Assembly: GCF_000189635.1 (NCBI RefSeq)
Contig: NW_002476082.1
Span: 121,742-185,741 of the forward strand
Reading direction: 5' to 3'
From: Tetrahymena thermophila SB210
Lineage: Eukaryota > Ciliophora > Oligohymenophorea > Hymenostomatida > Tetrahymenidae
Length of the DNA: 64,000 nucleotides
A program made the translations under genes and the position numbers. Below the pieces are notes generated by a model, which was given only the letters and a program-made list of their open reading frames with translations, ran no database searches and was not told where the DNA came from. Positions 25,958 through 39,584 of the stretch are shown in pieces; the first letter of the stretch is position 1; the number at the start of each line of letters is the position of its first letter.

Positions 25958-26656
25958 TCAAAAAGATTTAAATTTTTTTTCTTAGATAAATTTGTTGTTT
26001 GGTTTTTCAATTTGAGTTTTGTAATTTTTAATATTTATTCTTATTTAATATATTTTTTAATGTATATTATTATCATAATATAAATCAGTACCTTCTGATT
26101 GATACTCTAAACTCTATGGAGCTTCAGTTTGAGGCTTGATGTTTTCATATTCATTTTAGTTTTCATAATTTTAATCATATTGAATTAAATCATGTTGAAT
26201 TGGATATTGAGATTGATAATCAATATCATTTTATTAGAAATCTTAAGTGTTAGAAAATTAGCCAACACATTAAGTATTTCTATCAAAAAAGGTTTTATCT
26301 TTTGAAAAACTATCATTTGCAAAAGGGAAATCATCTCCAGAGCTTTAGGTTTTCTATCTTTACATAAATAACAACTTTTCATTTTCATTTTCTGATTTTA
26401 ATTCTAATAACTCTATTTCTTCATTTGTATTATCTTCAAAACTCTATTTGTATGTTTCTTCATTTATGAATGAACTCTTATTTTCTTCTTCTACTTCTTC
26501 TTTTTTTGAATCTAATTTTTATTATCTGCAACTTTTTGTAGGTATTATTAATTGATCTTTCAAAAGATCAGTTTTAGGGGGTGATGTAATATCAAATTAA
26601 TCTTAACCATTAATTGATTGAGGGTTTTTTATATCAATATAATTTTATTCACTCAT
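25958..26656 (-). CDS. Small hypothetical acidic protein
   Basis: Single open frame from ATG 26656 (MSEQNYIDIKNPQ) to TGA 25958-25960, 232 aa with the ciliate code. It is hydrophilic, rich in Glu, Asp, Gln, Asn and Ser (EEVEEENKSSF, EEIELLELKSENENE, ANDSFSKDKTFFDRNTQ). No domain, signal or membrane segment is recognised. The composition is far from what translated AT-rich spacer gives in this window, which supports real coding up to about residue 190. The last 40 residues are Lys/Ile/Asn-rich and could instead be spacer after a missed splice. It lies downstream of another hypothetical gene on the same strand. Confidence 0.6.
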
Positions 26657-27530
26657 TATTACTATTATTCACAAAAAATTACTTATCTCAAAATTTTATT
26701 TTTTAATTATTTAATTTCTGATAAATAATTTACTGCCAATCAATCAATCAAAATTAATTGATTTGTAGTAAATACAAAAATGATAGATTTAAATTTACTC
26801 ACAAACGGTATTATTTTTTTCTGGATTTTTTGTCAACAATATACTGAATATGCTAAAAATATGCTAGTAACATATATAATTTTTATAATTTTTTGATATT
26901 GATAGAGGGGAATAATATTATTTCGAAAAAAACATCAATTTTTTCTATTTAAAGTTTCTTTTCTTTTAACTTTGACACAATTAGATTTGGTATTATTTTT
27001 TTACCAAAAAGTAGATATTAAAAATTGTTCGCTTGATTTTAAATCACTTATTGGGGCTCAAACTTTTTGATTAAAAAGTCTACAAAAATTGTTTATAGAA
27101 AGTCTGGTTTTCTTATGAGATTACATTTATTAAGAAAATTATCTCATTCTAAAGAAAAAATGTTTGAAAAATTTAAGAAAATAAATTTATTATAAATAAA
27201 GAGGAAAAATATAAATAAGAAGAAGTTTATTAGAATAAAATTTTTTGATGATTAATAAAAAATTCATTTATTTTAAATTTCGATTAATATTTAATTAGTA
27301 AAATATGAGATGTATTTAGAAATATTGCTTTTAAAAATATTACAGTAAAAAACAAAAATTCAAGCTATTATAATATAAATAGATAGATAGATGAAGCAAA
27401 TATAATTTTCCAGAAATTTTATAATAAAGTTTAATAATACTGTAAGGAAATCAACAGTTAATATTTTTTTACTAAACTAGTTAAGGATAAACAAAAAAAT
27501 ACATTAAAATAAATAAACATTATTAAAAAC
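26657..27530. other. Intergenic, AT-rich
   Basis: Spacer between two minus-strand genes. It has a short GATA run near 27382-27392 and no coding trace. Confidence 0.55.
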
Positions 27531-30008
27531 TCACTCAAAATCCATATATGAGGGATTACGTAACATTTGGAGCATGTAATTTTTAAAATAAAAGTAATTT
27601 ATTTTAGTCCATTTTTTTTTAAGAATCGTTTAATCGAATTCTCCCATAACTTGGAAGGCTTTATCCAATTATATTCTATTATATTTATTAAAACTATTAA
27701 TTCTACCTGTGATAATTTAAAAGTTCAAATAGTTGTTTTCTAATTTAAATTAGTTTGTTAATATTTCAATTATGAATTCAAAATCTTTAAGCTAGTAAGA
27801 TTTCACTTTCAAGAGCTCACTATAATTAATTAGATTTTAGCTTAAATTAAAATAGCTGTTGTATTATAATTCTGTAAGAGTAGGGAACTCTCTAATTAAA
27901 AATATTATATCTCTTTTGTTCTTATTTTTAGAAAAATAGTTCATGATGCGATTGAAATCTTTTTCTTCAACTCCTTTTAAATCTAAGTCTTATATAATTT
28001 TCTATTTTCTTTTTCTACCCAAATACCAAAGAAAAAAGGTCTTATATTCATCCTTAAAATTTATGTACTGAGGTTTTTAATAATTTTCTTCTTCAGTTTT
28101 ATTTTTTTCCTGCCTGTGTCTGACTATATATTTACTTAGTTATGTTGTCTCTAATTTCACATTTTATTATTAAAGTTAATTATAATTTTAAGTTTGTTAA
28201 TATTTTGTATCTAAAATAATTTATTTATTTAAAAAATTATGTATTTCGTTTGATTAACTTTAGCTCCAACAATTTAAATAATCGCTGTTTTTATTTTTTG
28301 ATATAGTTTAGTTATTTAACATGGTTTGTTCTGTCTAAAAATATTCATTATGATTAAATTAGTTTTTATCTGAAATATTATTAGATCCAAATCTGTAATT
28401 ATACTAAGATAATTGCTATTATTTTTTGAAATTTTCAAAAGTATCTGAAGGTTAACAAAAAGAACTGCCACTAAGGGGTTTATAATTATAATGATGTATT
28501 TAATTTTATTGATAATTATAATCATTTGAATTTTGATTTAAAGGAGATTTTGATTAAAATGAGATTGTGTTTTACTATTTCAGTAATTTTGGAGTTTAAA
28601 AATATTCTTTTTAAGGTTTACCTATTAGCTCATTATCTTTAATATCAAGATAACTTGATTAAAATTATTCATAAATTTCCTTAGTTAATTATGTATTATT
28701 TTGATTGCGATATGAATCTGATATTAGGCTTTAAGAATTCAAAGTATTTTAAAGCCCAAAATAGCCATTTGTTTATGATCCACTTAAATTTTTTTCATGA
28801 TAATTTTATGTATTTTATTAGTCCTGATCACTCAAAATAAGTTATTATTATTAGCACATTAAATTATTTTATTATTAATTAAAAACAGTTGATTTGTTTT
28901 CAAAGGGAATGCCTTCATTTTTAAAAGATTAGTAGTCAAAAATATATGTTTTTTGTTATTATTTTTAATTAGTCATTTATTCTTATTCAAACATATTTTA
29001 TATGCTTTATTCCGTACAATAAAATTATTGTTCTTAGGTATTAATAAAGCAGCATTTTAGTTGCTATTCTTGAGGAGAATGATTATTAATTTTTTAAATT
29101 TTTTATGGAGTATCAAAGCAATCATTTGTATTTTCGGGTTGTTATTGATTATTAAATTCCATTTCAAATTCCTAACTTGTATTAATAATAATAGGGAAAT
29201 CATTTATTAAATTATTTTAATAATTCTAATTTAACAAATATTTTTCTTTTATATTTTTATCAATAAAAAACGAAGCTTCTTCATTTTATTAGTATACTTG
29301 AATAATATTATTATAGTTATTTTCATTAGAATCTCCAAATTTTGATTATTACTCTAATTAATTAACACTCTTCTCTTATATGTTTATAATATATTAATTG
29401 TAATCAGATAAGTCTTCTTCATTCTTTGAATCAAAATTTTAAGGTGCCAAGTTTTAATTTTTAGGATTATTATATATTGTATCAACTTTTATGAATTGAT
29501 TATACTCATCATACTATTGTTCCTGATTTTATAACTAATCATATTAGCTCTAAGTTAATTATTGTTGTTATTAAATCATATAATTCTATTAAATGATTAT
29601 TATTTCATTAGGATTAGGATCTGAATCCATTAAGTCTTATTATTATTAGGTTTAATCATGTGAGTGATAATTTTATTTTTACTCATAATTATGAATCTAA
29701 GATTTGCTGATTTGCTAGTAATTATTTAGCTATTTAAATTTAGAATCAGGTAAATAATTAGATTCGTATAAAATTTGTTCTAAACTTTTCTCTTCATATA
29801 TCAATTGTTTTTTATTATAAAATTCTAATAACGAATTTTCGAATTACTAGGTATGGTCAAATATTTAATAGGTTTAGTCTTAAGAATATTTTTTAGCTCC
29901 AAAATAATTTTAAGTTTCTTAATCTTAGATGATCTCATATTAAGAGTTATAGTCTTAATCATAAATGCTCTCGTCTTCCTCGTTAAATTAATAGTTGAAT
30001 TTTCTCAT
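27531..30008 (-). CDS. Gln/Asn-rich protein with C-terminal ~190-residue globular region, function unknown
   Basis: Single open frame from ATG 30008 (MRKFNYQFNEEDESIYDQD) to TGA 27531-27533, 825 aa; start and stop are in register with no intron needed. The N-terminal ~580 residues are low-complexity Gln, Asn, Asp, Tyr and Ser, prion-like in composition. The last ~190 residues differ: YINFKDEYKTFFLWYLGRKR, FNRIMNYFSKNKNKRDIIF, IREFPTLTEL, VMGEFDQTILKKKWTKIN. That part has the mixed hydrophobic and aromatic pattern of a folded, mostly helical domain, but I do not recognise it. No signal peptide, membrane segment or zinc motif is seen. A basic cluster (GRKRKQK) could be a nuclear signal. A regulatory nucleic-acid or protein-binding role is only a guess. 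Confidence 0.75.
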
Positions 30009-32245
30009 TTTATTTATAGTTTTAATTATTTATAAATAGCTATTAATAATTATTATTTAAATTAACATTATAAAAATCAAAAATTGGCTATTAATTTAAG
30101 TATCTTCTTTTTATTAGTGGTCTCTATTCTATATAACTTCTTAATATTTTATCAGATTTTTTTCCTATCTATGTTAAAGAAATTTTGAGGAAGAGTTTAA
30201 ATAGTATAGTTAATGATTATAGAGGTTATGTAATTACGCTGATATTAGCAATTGAAAGGCTTTTGACAAAATAGAAATAGAATATTGTTTAAAAACACTT
30301 GTATTTTTACTAAATTACCATTTTTATTAAAAAAATATTTACACTTTTTAAATCAAATTCTGAAATCTTTGTTTTCAAAAATTTTTATGATAATTAATTT
30401 GATAAATCTTAAAATTTGCTCTGATTTCTGACAAAGTATCATGGCTGTTTTTCAATCATTTATTAATTTTTGATATGTTTGTAAATGGAAGTTTGGAAAA
30501 TAAAAAACTTTACAGCATTTTTCTAAAAATAAGTCTCATAAAATAAATATTATTCTAATTAACTTGTTTGTTTTTGAAAATAAACTAATTTATTAAAAAT
30601 AAATACTTTTATTTTCAAATTCTTTTAATTAAAAAATGTAATTAAAATTGACAACATAAAAAGAAGATAATTAATAATCAATTTGTTAATTTCAATTTTT
30701 CCTTAATAAATATTATTAAACAATTTATCTTTTATTAAAAATTAACTTTCGAGCTTGTATTACTGATTTATTAATTTCAAATTAAATTTACATGATTTTA
30801 AGATAAAAATAGATTACGTTTTTCATAACTAAAATTATATCGTATTATTTTTTAAAAAATTTTTAGTAACTATAAATAATGATGCTATATATTGTTTTGT
30901 TTTATTTAATCTTTCTATTTTTAAACTAAATATATGTCTGTCTTTTTCATATTTTAATTTCAAAATTTTGTTTAAAATTGAATGATTATTTAATAATTCT
31001 TTTATTGTAAAAACCTTTATGTCTATCCTAAAATGTCTATTATGCAAATTTATAAATAACCAAGTAGTTACTTTTAAAATATAAAAACATAGAATTTCTT
31101 ACTTTTAATATAATAGATTATCAATTTAATAAATGTTAATCTCATCTTAATAATTTAAGATTTTTATTATCTGAAAGTTAGATCTTTAAATCTTCATTAC
31201 CACTACATCATAAGCTATCTGCTTAACAGTAGAAGGAAGAGAAATATTATTTAATAATTCACTTAGCTAATAATTTAAAATAGTTATTCATAAACTACTT
31301 ATAACTCTTCATAACATTAGATTTTAGAAATTTAAATATTTATTTTTGCCTAAATTTAAAATTTATTTTTAACTTCTTTTATATAATACTTTTAAACAAC
31401 TAAACCCATTTAATGTATATAGATAGGAATAAGTAATAGGTTTTATCCCTTTTAAATTTGAAAACTATTCCTTCTCAATTTAATCCTTTGATTTGTTCAT
31501 CAAAATAAATTAAAAAGCATTTATTTACACTAATATTCAATATAAATGACAGACATAACAAATTTTAAATTCACTTTTTAATAATAAAGGAAACATTCAA
31601 CTTTTAATTAATTAATTTCTTTTTTGAAGTTAAAATTTTTATATCTAATTAAAAATAATATCAATTAATTTAATTAATTAATTAATTTTAAACTAAAAAA
31701 TATTTTTTATGAAATTAAAATTAAAATATTAATTAAATTATTAAAAGAAATTTTTATATTTTTTTTTAATAAACTAAGAAAAATTAAATTCTAATTTATT
31801 TCTTAATTGAAAACTTTATTTTTTTTTCAATGCTTTTAAGTTTAATTAAGTGATATTAAGAAATTTAAAATGATTAATTTGCATTTATTCAAACTTATAA
31901 TATTAATTTAGTGGTAATCATTTACTTTAGAAATATAGCAAATACTAAAATAAATAATCTTTATTAACTAGCAAATTAGCAAACAATTTATTAGTTAGTT
32001 AACAAATCATATTTTGTTAATAATTTCAACAAGAAACTATAAAAATTCAATTCCTTTATCTTAATAAAGAATTAAATATTTTGACAAATTTAATTTTACA
32101 AAGACGTAAAAATATAAATTGGTTGCGAAATTTATAGAATTATATAAACAGCTCATTCATTAACAAACAAAAAATAAAAAGCAGTATCATTTCTCGTATA
32201 TTTGTTTGGTTTTTTCTTTGATAGAACCCTGTAAAAGTTGATAAA
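30009..32245. other. Divergent intergenic region upstream of kinesin
   Basis: About 2.2 kb of very AT-rich sequence between a minus-strand gene start and the kinesin start. It contains TAAT/ATTA runs near 31665-31690. Short ATG-initiated frames here have spacer-like Ile/Lys/Asn composition. Confidence 0.6.
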
Positions 32246-35200
32246 ATGACTACAAGAATAGGAGTTATGGTCAGAATTAGACCATAATTAGAGTTTGAAA
32301 AAAAGAAAGGATTCTCTACAGAAAAGCTATCTATCTCAGAAGAAACATAGGAGATAATGTAAGATTGCACATTATTAAATAACATTTTATGAGAATACTT
32401 GATAATAATTTAATTTAAAAGTATTAATGGAGAGGAAAATTAAATAGAGCGATGTTACTAATTTACCAAAATCATTACATAGAATTAAAATTAAAAACAA
32501 TGTTTTGATGACACCAAATTATCTGATATGGTGAATAGAGTAATTGAAGTAAGTTTAAATTAAATATAATATCAATTCAGCTACTTTCATATATCATAAT
32601 TAATCACTTGTTATTATATTTTAATATAGGGATTTCACTCTACTGTATTTGCATATGGCTAAACTGGTAGTGGGAAAACATTTACAATGGAAGGAATTAC
32701 TTATGAAAACAACGGAAAAGGATTGAAGCCTTAAATAGAACCTGAGGTAAGAATATTTATTTAATTATGACATATGTTGTAAAATAAAATGAGCCAATTA
32801 TGTTTTTGAACAAATTCTACTAAATGCGTATGTAATTAGAAATCAACTTACTTATTTTGAAGATAATTAAAAAATCAGTTAAACTGATTTTAATTAAAAA
32901 GATTTAGACAATATAAAAATTTAGATAAAGGATTAATCTTAAACCACTCAAATAAACAAACAATTATTTTCAACAGATATATTGATATTTACTTATTTAC
33001 ATTTACCAAAAAGTATTTCTTTATAAATTTACTTTAACCATAAAAAGGCTATTCGTAACGAAAATATGGGAATTATTCCAAGAACAATTATTTCAACTTT
33101 TGAAACTATTAAAAAATACTCAAGAGTAAAAAATAGGATTTATAAAGTTTATTTGTCGTACTTATAGATATACAATGAAAAAATATACGATCTACTTAAC
33201 CCAGAGAGTTCTAAAGGTCTTCGTATTAGATGGAGCAAGAAAGATCAATTTTCTGTTGAAAATTTATTTGTTTTTGAATGCTAAAATGCAAACGAAGCTC
33301 TCGAATTGTTTTATAAAGGAATTAAAAATAAATTTATGGCAACACATAGACTTAATACACAGTCTTCTCGTTCTCACTGTAAAAAATTTTTATAATTCAA
33401 ATAAAAGAATTTATATAATTAAAACTTTAAAGGTATTTTAACTTTAAGAGTAGACTCAATGACTGCAGAAGATCCAGATAATATCATATCTAGTAAAATG
33501 TAATTAGTTGATTTAGCAGGAAGTGAGAGAGCTTCCCAGTCTGGAGTGGAAGGTTAAAATTTGAAAGAAGCTATAGAAATTAATAAGAGTTTATTTACCC
33601 TTAGATAAGTAATTAGCGCTTTGGCTGAGTATTTTCAAGATCAAAGTTAGAAAAAGGAAATGCCGTTTGTACCATATCGAGACAGTAAACTTACTTGTTT
33701 ACTTAAACAAAGTATTGGTGGCAACAGTTACTGTTTAATGGTAAGCATGTTTATTTTTATGCTCTAAAAAACTCTTTCATATTATTTTCAGCATTTATTT
33801 AATTTAAATTTTTTTAAAAGTAAATATTCTTAATTTGTTTAAATTAATAAAAATTTTTATATTTAAAATAATTAACTGCAATAAAATATTCTTTATTATT
33901 ATGAATACTCCTATCACTGCAAAAAAATAAATAAAATATTTTACAAAAAATCATAACTTTTTTTCAAAAACATTTTAAAAGTAAAAAGAGATCAAAAAAT
34001 ATTTTTGATAAAATTTTGTTGCATTTATTATTAAAATCTGACTTTAATTTACTCCATTCAATTATTTAATGAATAATTATTTGCATGTATAATAATAGAT
34101 TGCATGCCTATCACCTTGTGATGAATACTTTGATGAGAATATTTCTACTTTAAATTATGCAACTTAGGCAGGTTTTATTACAAATCAACCAGTTAGAAAC
34201 GAAGATCCAAGGATAAAGCAGATTAATATCTTAAAGGTAAAATAATTTAAAATTTAATGACAAATAATTCTTATCATTATTAATAGAGCAAAAATAGTGA
34301 GCTTATTAAGGAATTGCATAAAGCTAATGAGCACATTGCATTTTTAAGCTCTTTAACTAACTAAACTATGAAGGTTTTTGGATAAGACTATATGAATGGT
34401 AAAACATTTTCTCCTTAAGGAAATAAATAAAACAAGATTCCATCTCCTACAAAAACGCTTGATTTTAATTATGTAAATCAAAACGAGAACATAAATCCAG
34501 GATTTTAAACTCCATCCGAGTTAAGACGCTCTCACAACATTCAGAATACTCAGTATGGAGAAAAGATAAATGAAAGAGAAATACTCATAAAATCTCAATA
34601 AATAAGTTTTGGTAATGCAGGTGGTTAAAATAGAGAAAATATCTTGTAACCTCTTAACACTAATAGTCCTACTAGATTCTAGCCAGTATTAAATAAATCT
34701 TTGTAACTAATTTTTAAAATTAGTTTGAATATTTTTAAAATTTTTGTTTTGATATTTGAAATAGTATGGGGTAGGTATCACCAGGATCTAATCTACAAAC
34801 AATTAAAGGTTTTGCAGAAAGTGATAAAAAATCAAGTGATTCCTACTAATAAGCGAAACTAGACTCGGAAAACAATTCACAATAATCAAAGCAAACCAAT
34901 TATTAGATCTAATAGCAATAGTAATTCGGAGAGAATTTAAACAATTAATAGTTATAAATTCATTAAGCAAATATTTCATAACTATCTGGAGTTGCCAATG
35001 GTTTTGGATTCACTACTTTGGGGCAGGTATTAAAATTCAAATTAATAATAGCATTATTTCAATCATACAAAGTCTGGCTATTTTTATTTTACTATCCATA
35101 TAAATGTAGATAAACAATATCAGCTAGAAAAATTAGTTATTTAGATAGTTAGCTAATTATTTTAAGATTCTAATCAATAAATTAATAGGGAAAAAAGAAA

Positions 35201-38200
35201 ATTTCTTCTAATTTCAAAAAAAAAGGAAACATGGTATTTTTTAATATTACTTAACAATAATTTTTTTTTTGCCTTAAATAATATGAAGAAATAAATACTA
35301 ATTTAATTCCATTAAGTAATTGATTGAATATGAAATTTAAAATCTATCATTGATTTAGCCCAAACATTGTAAATTAAAAAATTTTTATTATTCGTTCTAA
35401 TTATAGCTTTACTATTTAAACAATTCTGATTGATATAATCATAACTAAATTTTCATAGAAATCATCCATAAATTTTGTTTATTAAAAAAAAAAAATGATG
35501 TAATATTAACATAAAGTTATTACAGCATAACTTTAAAAGTTTCGTAATTATTTATATTACTAAGACCTAAGTATACTATTTTTATTTTAGTAAAAAAGAG
35601 AGCAAATAAATTTAGTAGATTAAAAGTATAAATGAAATAAATCGTCAAATTAAGTTAACTCATTAAGCTAAATTATATATTATTCTATTTTAAAATTACT
35701 TAAAAACTTAGAATAAGTATGCATAATTCTTAAAAAAGAAGCAAAATGAAAATTAACTAAGATATTAAAATTAGTTTCTAAGTAATTATGATATTCATTA
35801 GCATAAAAACTTGCATAGTTGAACTTAATGAAACAAAATCCATGAGTAAAGAAAGATTAATCTATAAATGATTCGCAAAAAATAGAACAAAATAAAATTA
35901 AATTATTAATTAATTATTTAATCAAGAAGACTTAAATTTAATCTTATCAAATAAATTTTTATCTAAAAATTTACTATAACTAATTCAGTCATTTTTAATC
36001 TAACTATAACCATTTGATCAATAGGATTTTGCTATAAAGAGACTAATAGATTCTGTCAATATGATAAGAGAGTTACTTTAATCAAATACTGAGATGAGAG
36101 AGATTATAGACAGCATGAACTAAGAGAAGGAAAACTTTAATGCAGAGCTAAATATAGTAACAAATTATTTTATTTTTAGTACTTTTTCTTATTCATTTCA
36201 ATATTTATTTTTTTATTTGAAAGTTGGTCTTTATTTTTATACAGTAAAATTTAGATATTTCTAGCTTTCATAAAAATTTTTATAGCCATGCATGATTTGT
36301 TTTAAAAACAAATAAACACAACAAAAAACAAAAGCTTACTAAAATAAAATGATTTTTTTGGTAAATTTAAACTAAAAATCGATTAAGATAATATAAAAAT
36401 AATAAGAAATAACTAAAAAAATTAAAACTAATTTTGATTATTTATTTTATCCAGTAAAAAAATATCTAATAAAAATAAAAAAAAAATAAAAAATTAGAAT
36501 AATCTATTGATAATTTTTTACTCACTCATTTAAAATAATATTAAAAAAAAATTTAAAAACCCATATAATAAATTATTATACTGATAAGTAAATTTAGTTA
36601 CTAAAATAAGGGCTATTTATTTAAACAATAGAAGTTTATTTTTAATTTTATTTTTTTTTATTACTTTTACAACTGTAACTGAGTCAGTTTTAATAAAATT
36701 TTATTTACAATCAAATTATATTTACACTCTACTTTTATATAAGCATCGGGTATTTAATCTTTATTATGATTTTAAGCAAATCATAATCACTCATTTATTT
36801 AAGTGTTTAACTCAAATTTAACATAATATTATAATTAATTAATTATAATTTACACTTTACTATTCTTGATTTTTATTTACCCTTTTTTTAAATGTTATAA
36901 ATAGCTCCAAATGGAAAACTAAGATTTGAGGGAAAAGTTAGAAATTATGGAGACATTCCATGCTACAAGCAGTGAAGTCTCAAGTGAGTCAACTAATGAA
37001 TGTAGAAAAAACAATAATTAAGATGACATCCTTTCTCTCAACAAAAGAGAAATAGCCTCAGAAATACTTTAGTTAAGGAAAGATAAAAGGAAGCTTAATC
37101 AACGAATTAAGTAGCTGGAAATAGAAAATTTAAATTTGTAAAATATAATTAATCCTAATTTTACCCATGCTGAACCTACCCGAACCCATCTCTAGGCAAC
37201 ACCTTCCTCTTAAATAAATAAAAGTCGATCAATAATCACACCTCACTCTAGAAACGAAAGCAGATGTAAACATTTACAAAAAGCTTATATTTAAAAAAAG
37301 CAAATTTAAACCATAAAAATGCTCTAAAAAATTATTTATTTATTTGCATTCATCTCATAATTTAAAATTTTATATGAGAATTTAATAAAATATCTTCAAT
37401 AGTCTATTAATATTTCCTATAAAAAAAAATTTTATCATAATTGAGTTAAATTTAAGTATAAAATTAATTCGGCAATTGTGAATTAAAATGTTTATAAAAT
37501 TTGAAGAAGAAATTTAAAAATAAATTTTTATTTAAGAGGTAAGATTTTTTAATCTTTCCAGCTCAAATGCAAATAGTTTTTTATCAAACAATAATTTAAA
37601 ATTTATATGTTGTAAATTAAGAAATTTAAAATGAATTATATTATTGAATAGAAAACCAACTGTAAAACTCAAATTTGATGTAAATACAAGATAATTGCAT
37701 TACTAATGGAATAGTCAATGTTTCTCCTTTTCCTTTGACAAACAATAATAACAACCAAAATGGAAATAATAATCCTTTGGATGATATTACAAATTAATAA
37801 GAAGGTAGCTAGAATATGATGAGCACTAATTATTGTTAGGCCAGAAATAAAAATCAAATTAACTGTAACTCTGATTGTAATAAAGAATAAAAAACAAGAT
37901 TTGTCAGGAGGGAATAGTCAAATTAATCATCAAAATAATATTTAAGGGAAAATAGTACAAAAGTCTCTATTGGCTTAAGTAATAGCTATATCGGTTAACA
38001 ACAATAGCAATCACATAATTAATTATCTCAATAGTATCACCAATAGTTGCAATAATAATCTATATCAACTGTCTCTTAGCATAATTATAAATAATGCCAC
38101 TCAAATGTTGAGTACAATCTGTAATAGTAAGCAAATATCCAAAGTAATTAAAGCATATATTTATAAACATAAAATCCATAATCTTCTAACTAAATCACAA

Positions 38201-38844
38201 GCTTAACAGAAAATGATTGCCCTCAAAAATCACCTAACTTATATTAATATAAAAAAAAATATCCTAAGTAGTCATAAACTATCCATCTTTCAAATAATTT
38301 TGCTTATTCTTTGACTAATGCTCAAACAACTACATCAATCGTTTCATCATCTAATGTGCCTAAAACTGCTTTTGTCTTAAAGGAAGCTAAGTAAGAAGAA
38401 ATATAAAACCAGTAACTCATCTAAAATCATTATTAATATATGTAATAATAACAATAAATTCCACTAAATAAATCAATTAATAGTTCTCACATTAATAGTG
38501 GTGTTTGCAGTAGTAGTTCCTCCAGCAGTGGTTACTATGCAAATGTGAACAATTAAAACACTTCCAGTATTAATAATAGAACAGCAACAAATCCTAACTG
38601 TGAATCGAAGTCTCCCAATAGTATCAATAGGATGGCATAAATAGAAACAGCTTATAATTGGAAAATAAAAATTACTCCCAAAAATAATAAGTAAAGGTCA
38701 ATAACTGGAGGGAAAAAGCCTCCGAGAACTTAAGAAGAAGGTAACAGATGGTGTAAAACACCTCTGCAATAAAGACCAGATATGTCTGAAATATTACCAA
38801 TTCTAAATAACCATAGCATTTCTCATAATATTTAAAATTTCTGA
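32246..38844 (+). CDS. Kinesin-like motor protein with coiled-coil and Gln/Asn-rich tail
   Basis: Twelve-exon model: 32246-32358, 32422-32548, 32630-32746, 33048-33740, 34099-34236, 34287-34702, 34765-35026, 35110-35233, 35591-35625, 36025-36156, 36905-37265, 37691-38844; total 1224 codons (1223 aa). The motor is N-terminal, roughly residues 1-400: VMVRIRP, P-loop GQTGSGKT, EGIIPR-like MGIIPRTI, switch I SSRSHC, switch [41 protein letters not shown], then the neck NYATQAG...[10 protein letters not shown]. Kinesins walk on microtubules using ATP. The tail has short coiled coils ([33 protein letters not shown]) and then a 388-codon Gln/Asn/Ser-rich segment. Joining that segment through a 425-bp intron keeps frame and skips very AT-rich sequence, but it could be a separate gene starting at ATG 37678; the kinesin would then stop at 37442-37444. 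I cannot name the subfamily. Confidence 0.85.
37678..38844 (+). other. Gln/Asn/Ser-rich open segment, kinesin tail exon or separate gene
   Basis: Open from ATG 37678 to TGA 38842-38844 (388 codons). Asn/Gln/Ser low complexity early ([14 protein letters not shown], then many TAA/TAG Gln), then a Ser/Thr-rich stretch and a basic end ([19 protein letters not shown]). The acceptor at 37690 (TACAAG|AT) fits phase with the donor at 37266 of the kinesin exon, which favours one gene. Only about 230 bp separate it from the unspliced kinesin stop, short for a Tetrahymena intergenic gap. Confidence 0.6.
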
Positions 38845-39584
38845 TAGAAAAAAATAATGGATGAACAAAAAACAAACAAGCAAATATACATAAATATATA
38901 TATTAGCTTTCATAATTTATTTCAATTCAATATTTAAAAAAGAATTAATTTAGATATTTAGAATAAATGTTCTTTTTATTTATAAAATATATATTAATTT
39001 TCAAATTTATAATTATTTTTCTAACTATTAAATAATTTAGATTTCAATCAACTTGATGATGTTTTTTCCATAAAAACCGAATTGAAAAAAAAAATGATAA
39101 ATAAAATAATTTATATATCACTTTATTAAAAATAAGCTTCATTTTTTTTTATTTAAGATAACTTCTTTTTTTAGAAATTTTAAAGGGTTAAAACTTTTTA
39201 TCTGTCAAGAAAAATTAATTTTTAAAATAAAAGATTTCCTTGTATTTTTTAATTTAAAATTTTAGCACTTCATAAAAACAAAATAATTTATTTTTTTAAA
39301 TGATATTTGTTAAATTAAAATTAACTGCAAAAAGAAGTTGCCAAAACACACTTGTTTGTTTTTACATATTCTCTAAATGTTGCTCTCATCAACTATTATG
39401 AAATAATCTTTTGCTGTTTTATCAAGGCTATAAAAAAATTCTTATATTTTGATTTTAATAAAAAGCTTAAAAGACATACTAACATAAATATGATGTATAT
39501 ATATTAAGTAATAAAAAGGATTAAAAATAAGATATTTAATTTGTTAGTCTGCTTTATTTTTATTTTATTATGCTTGCTTGCTTT
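38845..39584. other. Convergent 3' intergenic region
   Basis: AT-rich spacer between the ends of the kinesin (+) and PGK (-) genes. No feature recognised. Confidence 0.6.

Noticed and set aside
30835..31047. 70-residue minus-strand ORF
   Set aside because: Lys/Ile/Asn/Phe-rich translation typical of spacer in this window; no supporting context.
32140..32385. Minus-strand ORF resembling a small membrane protein upstream of kinesin
   Set aside because: It overlaps the kinesin first exon antisense; the kinesin frame reads [16 protein letters not shown], which is clearly the real one.
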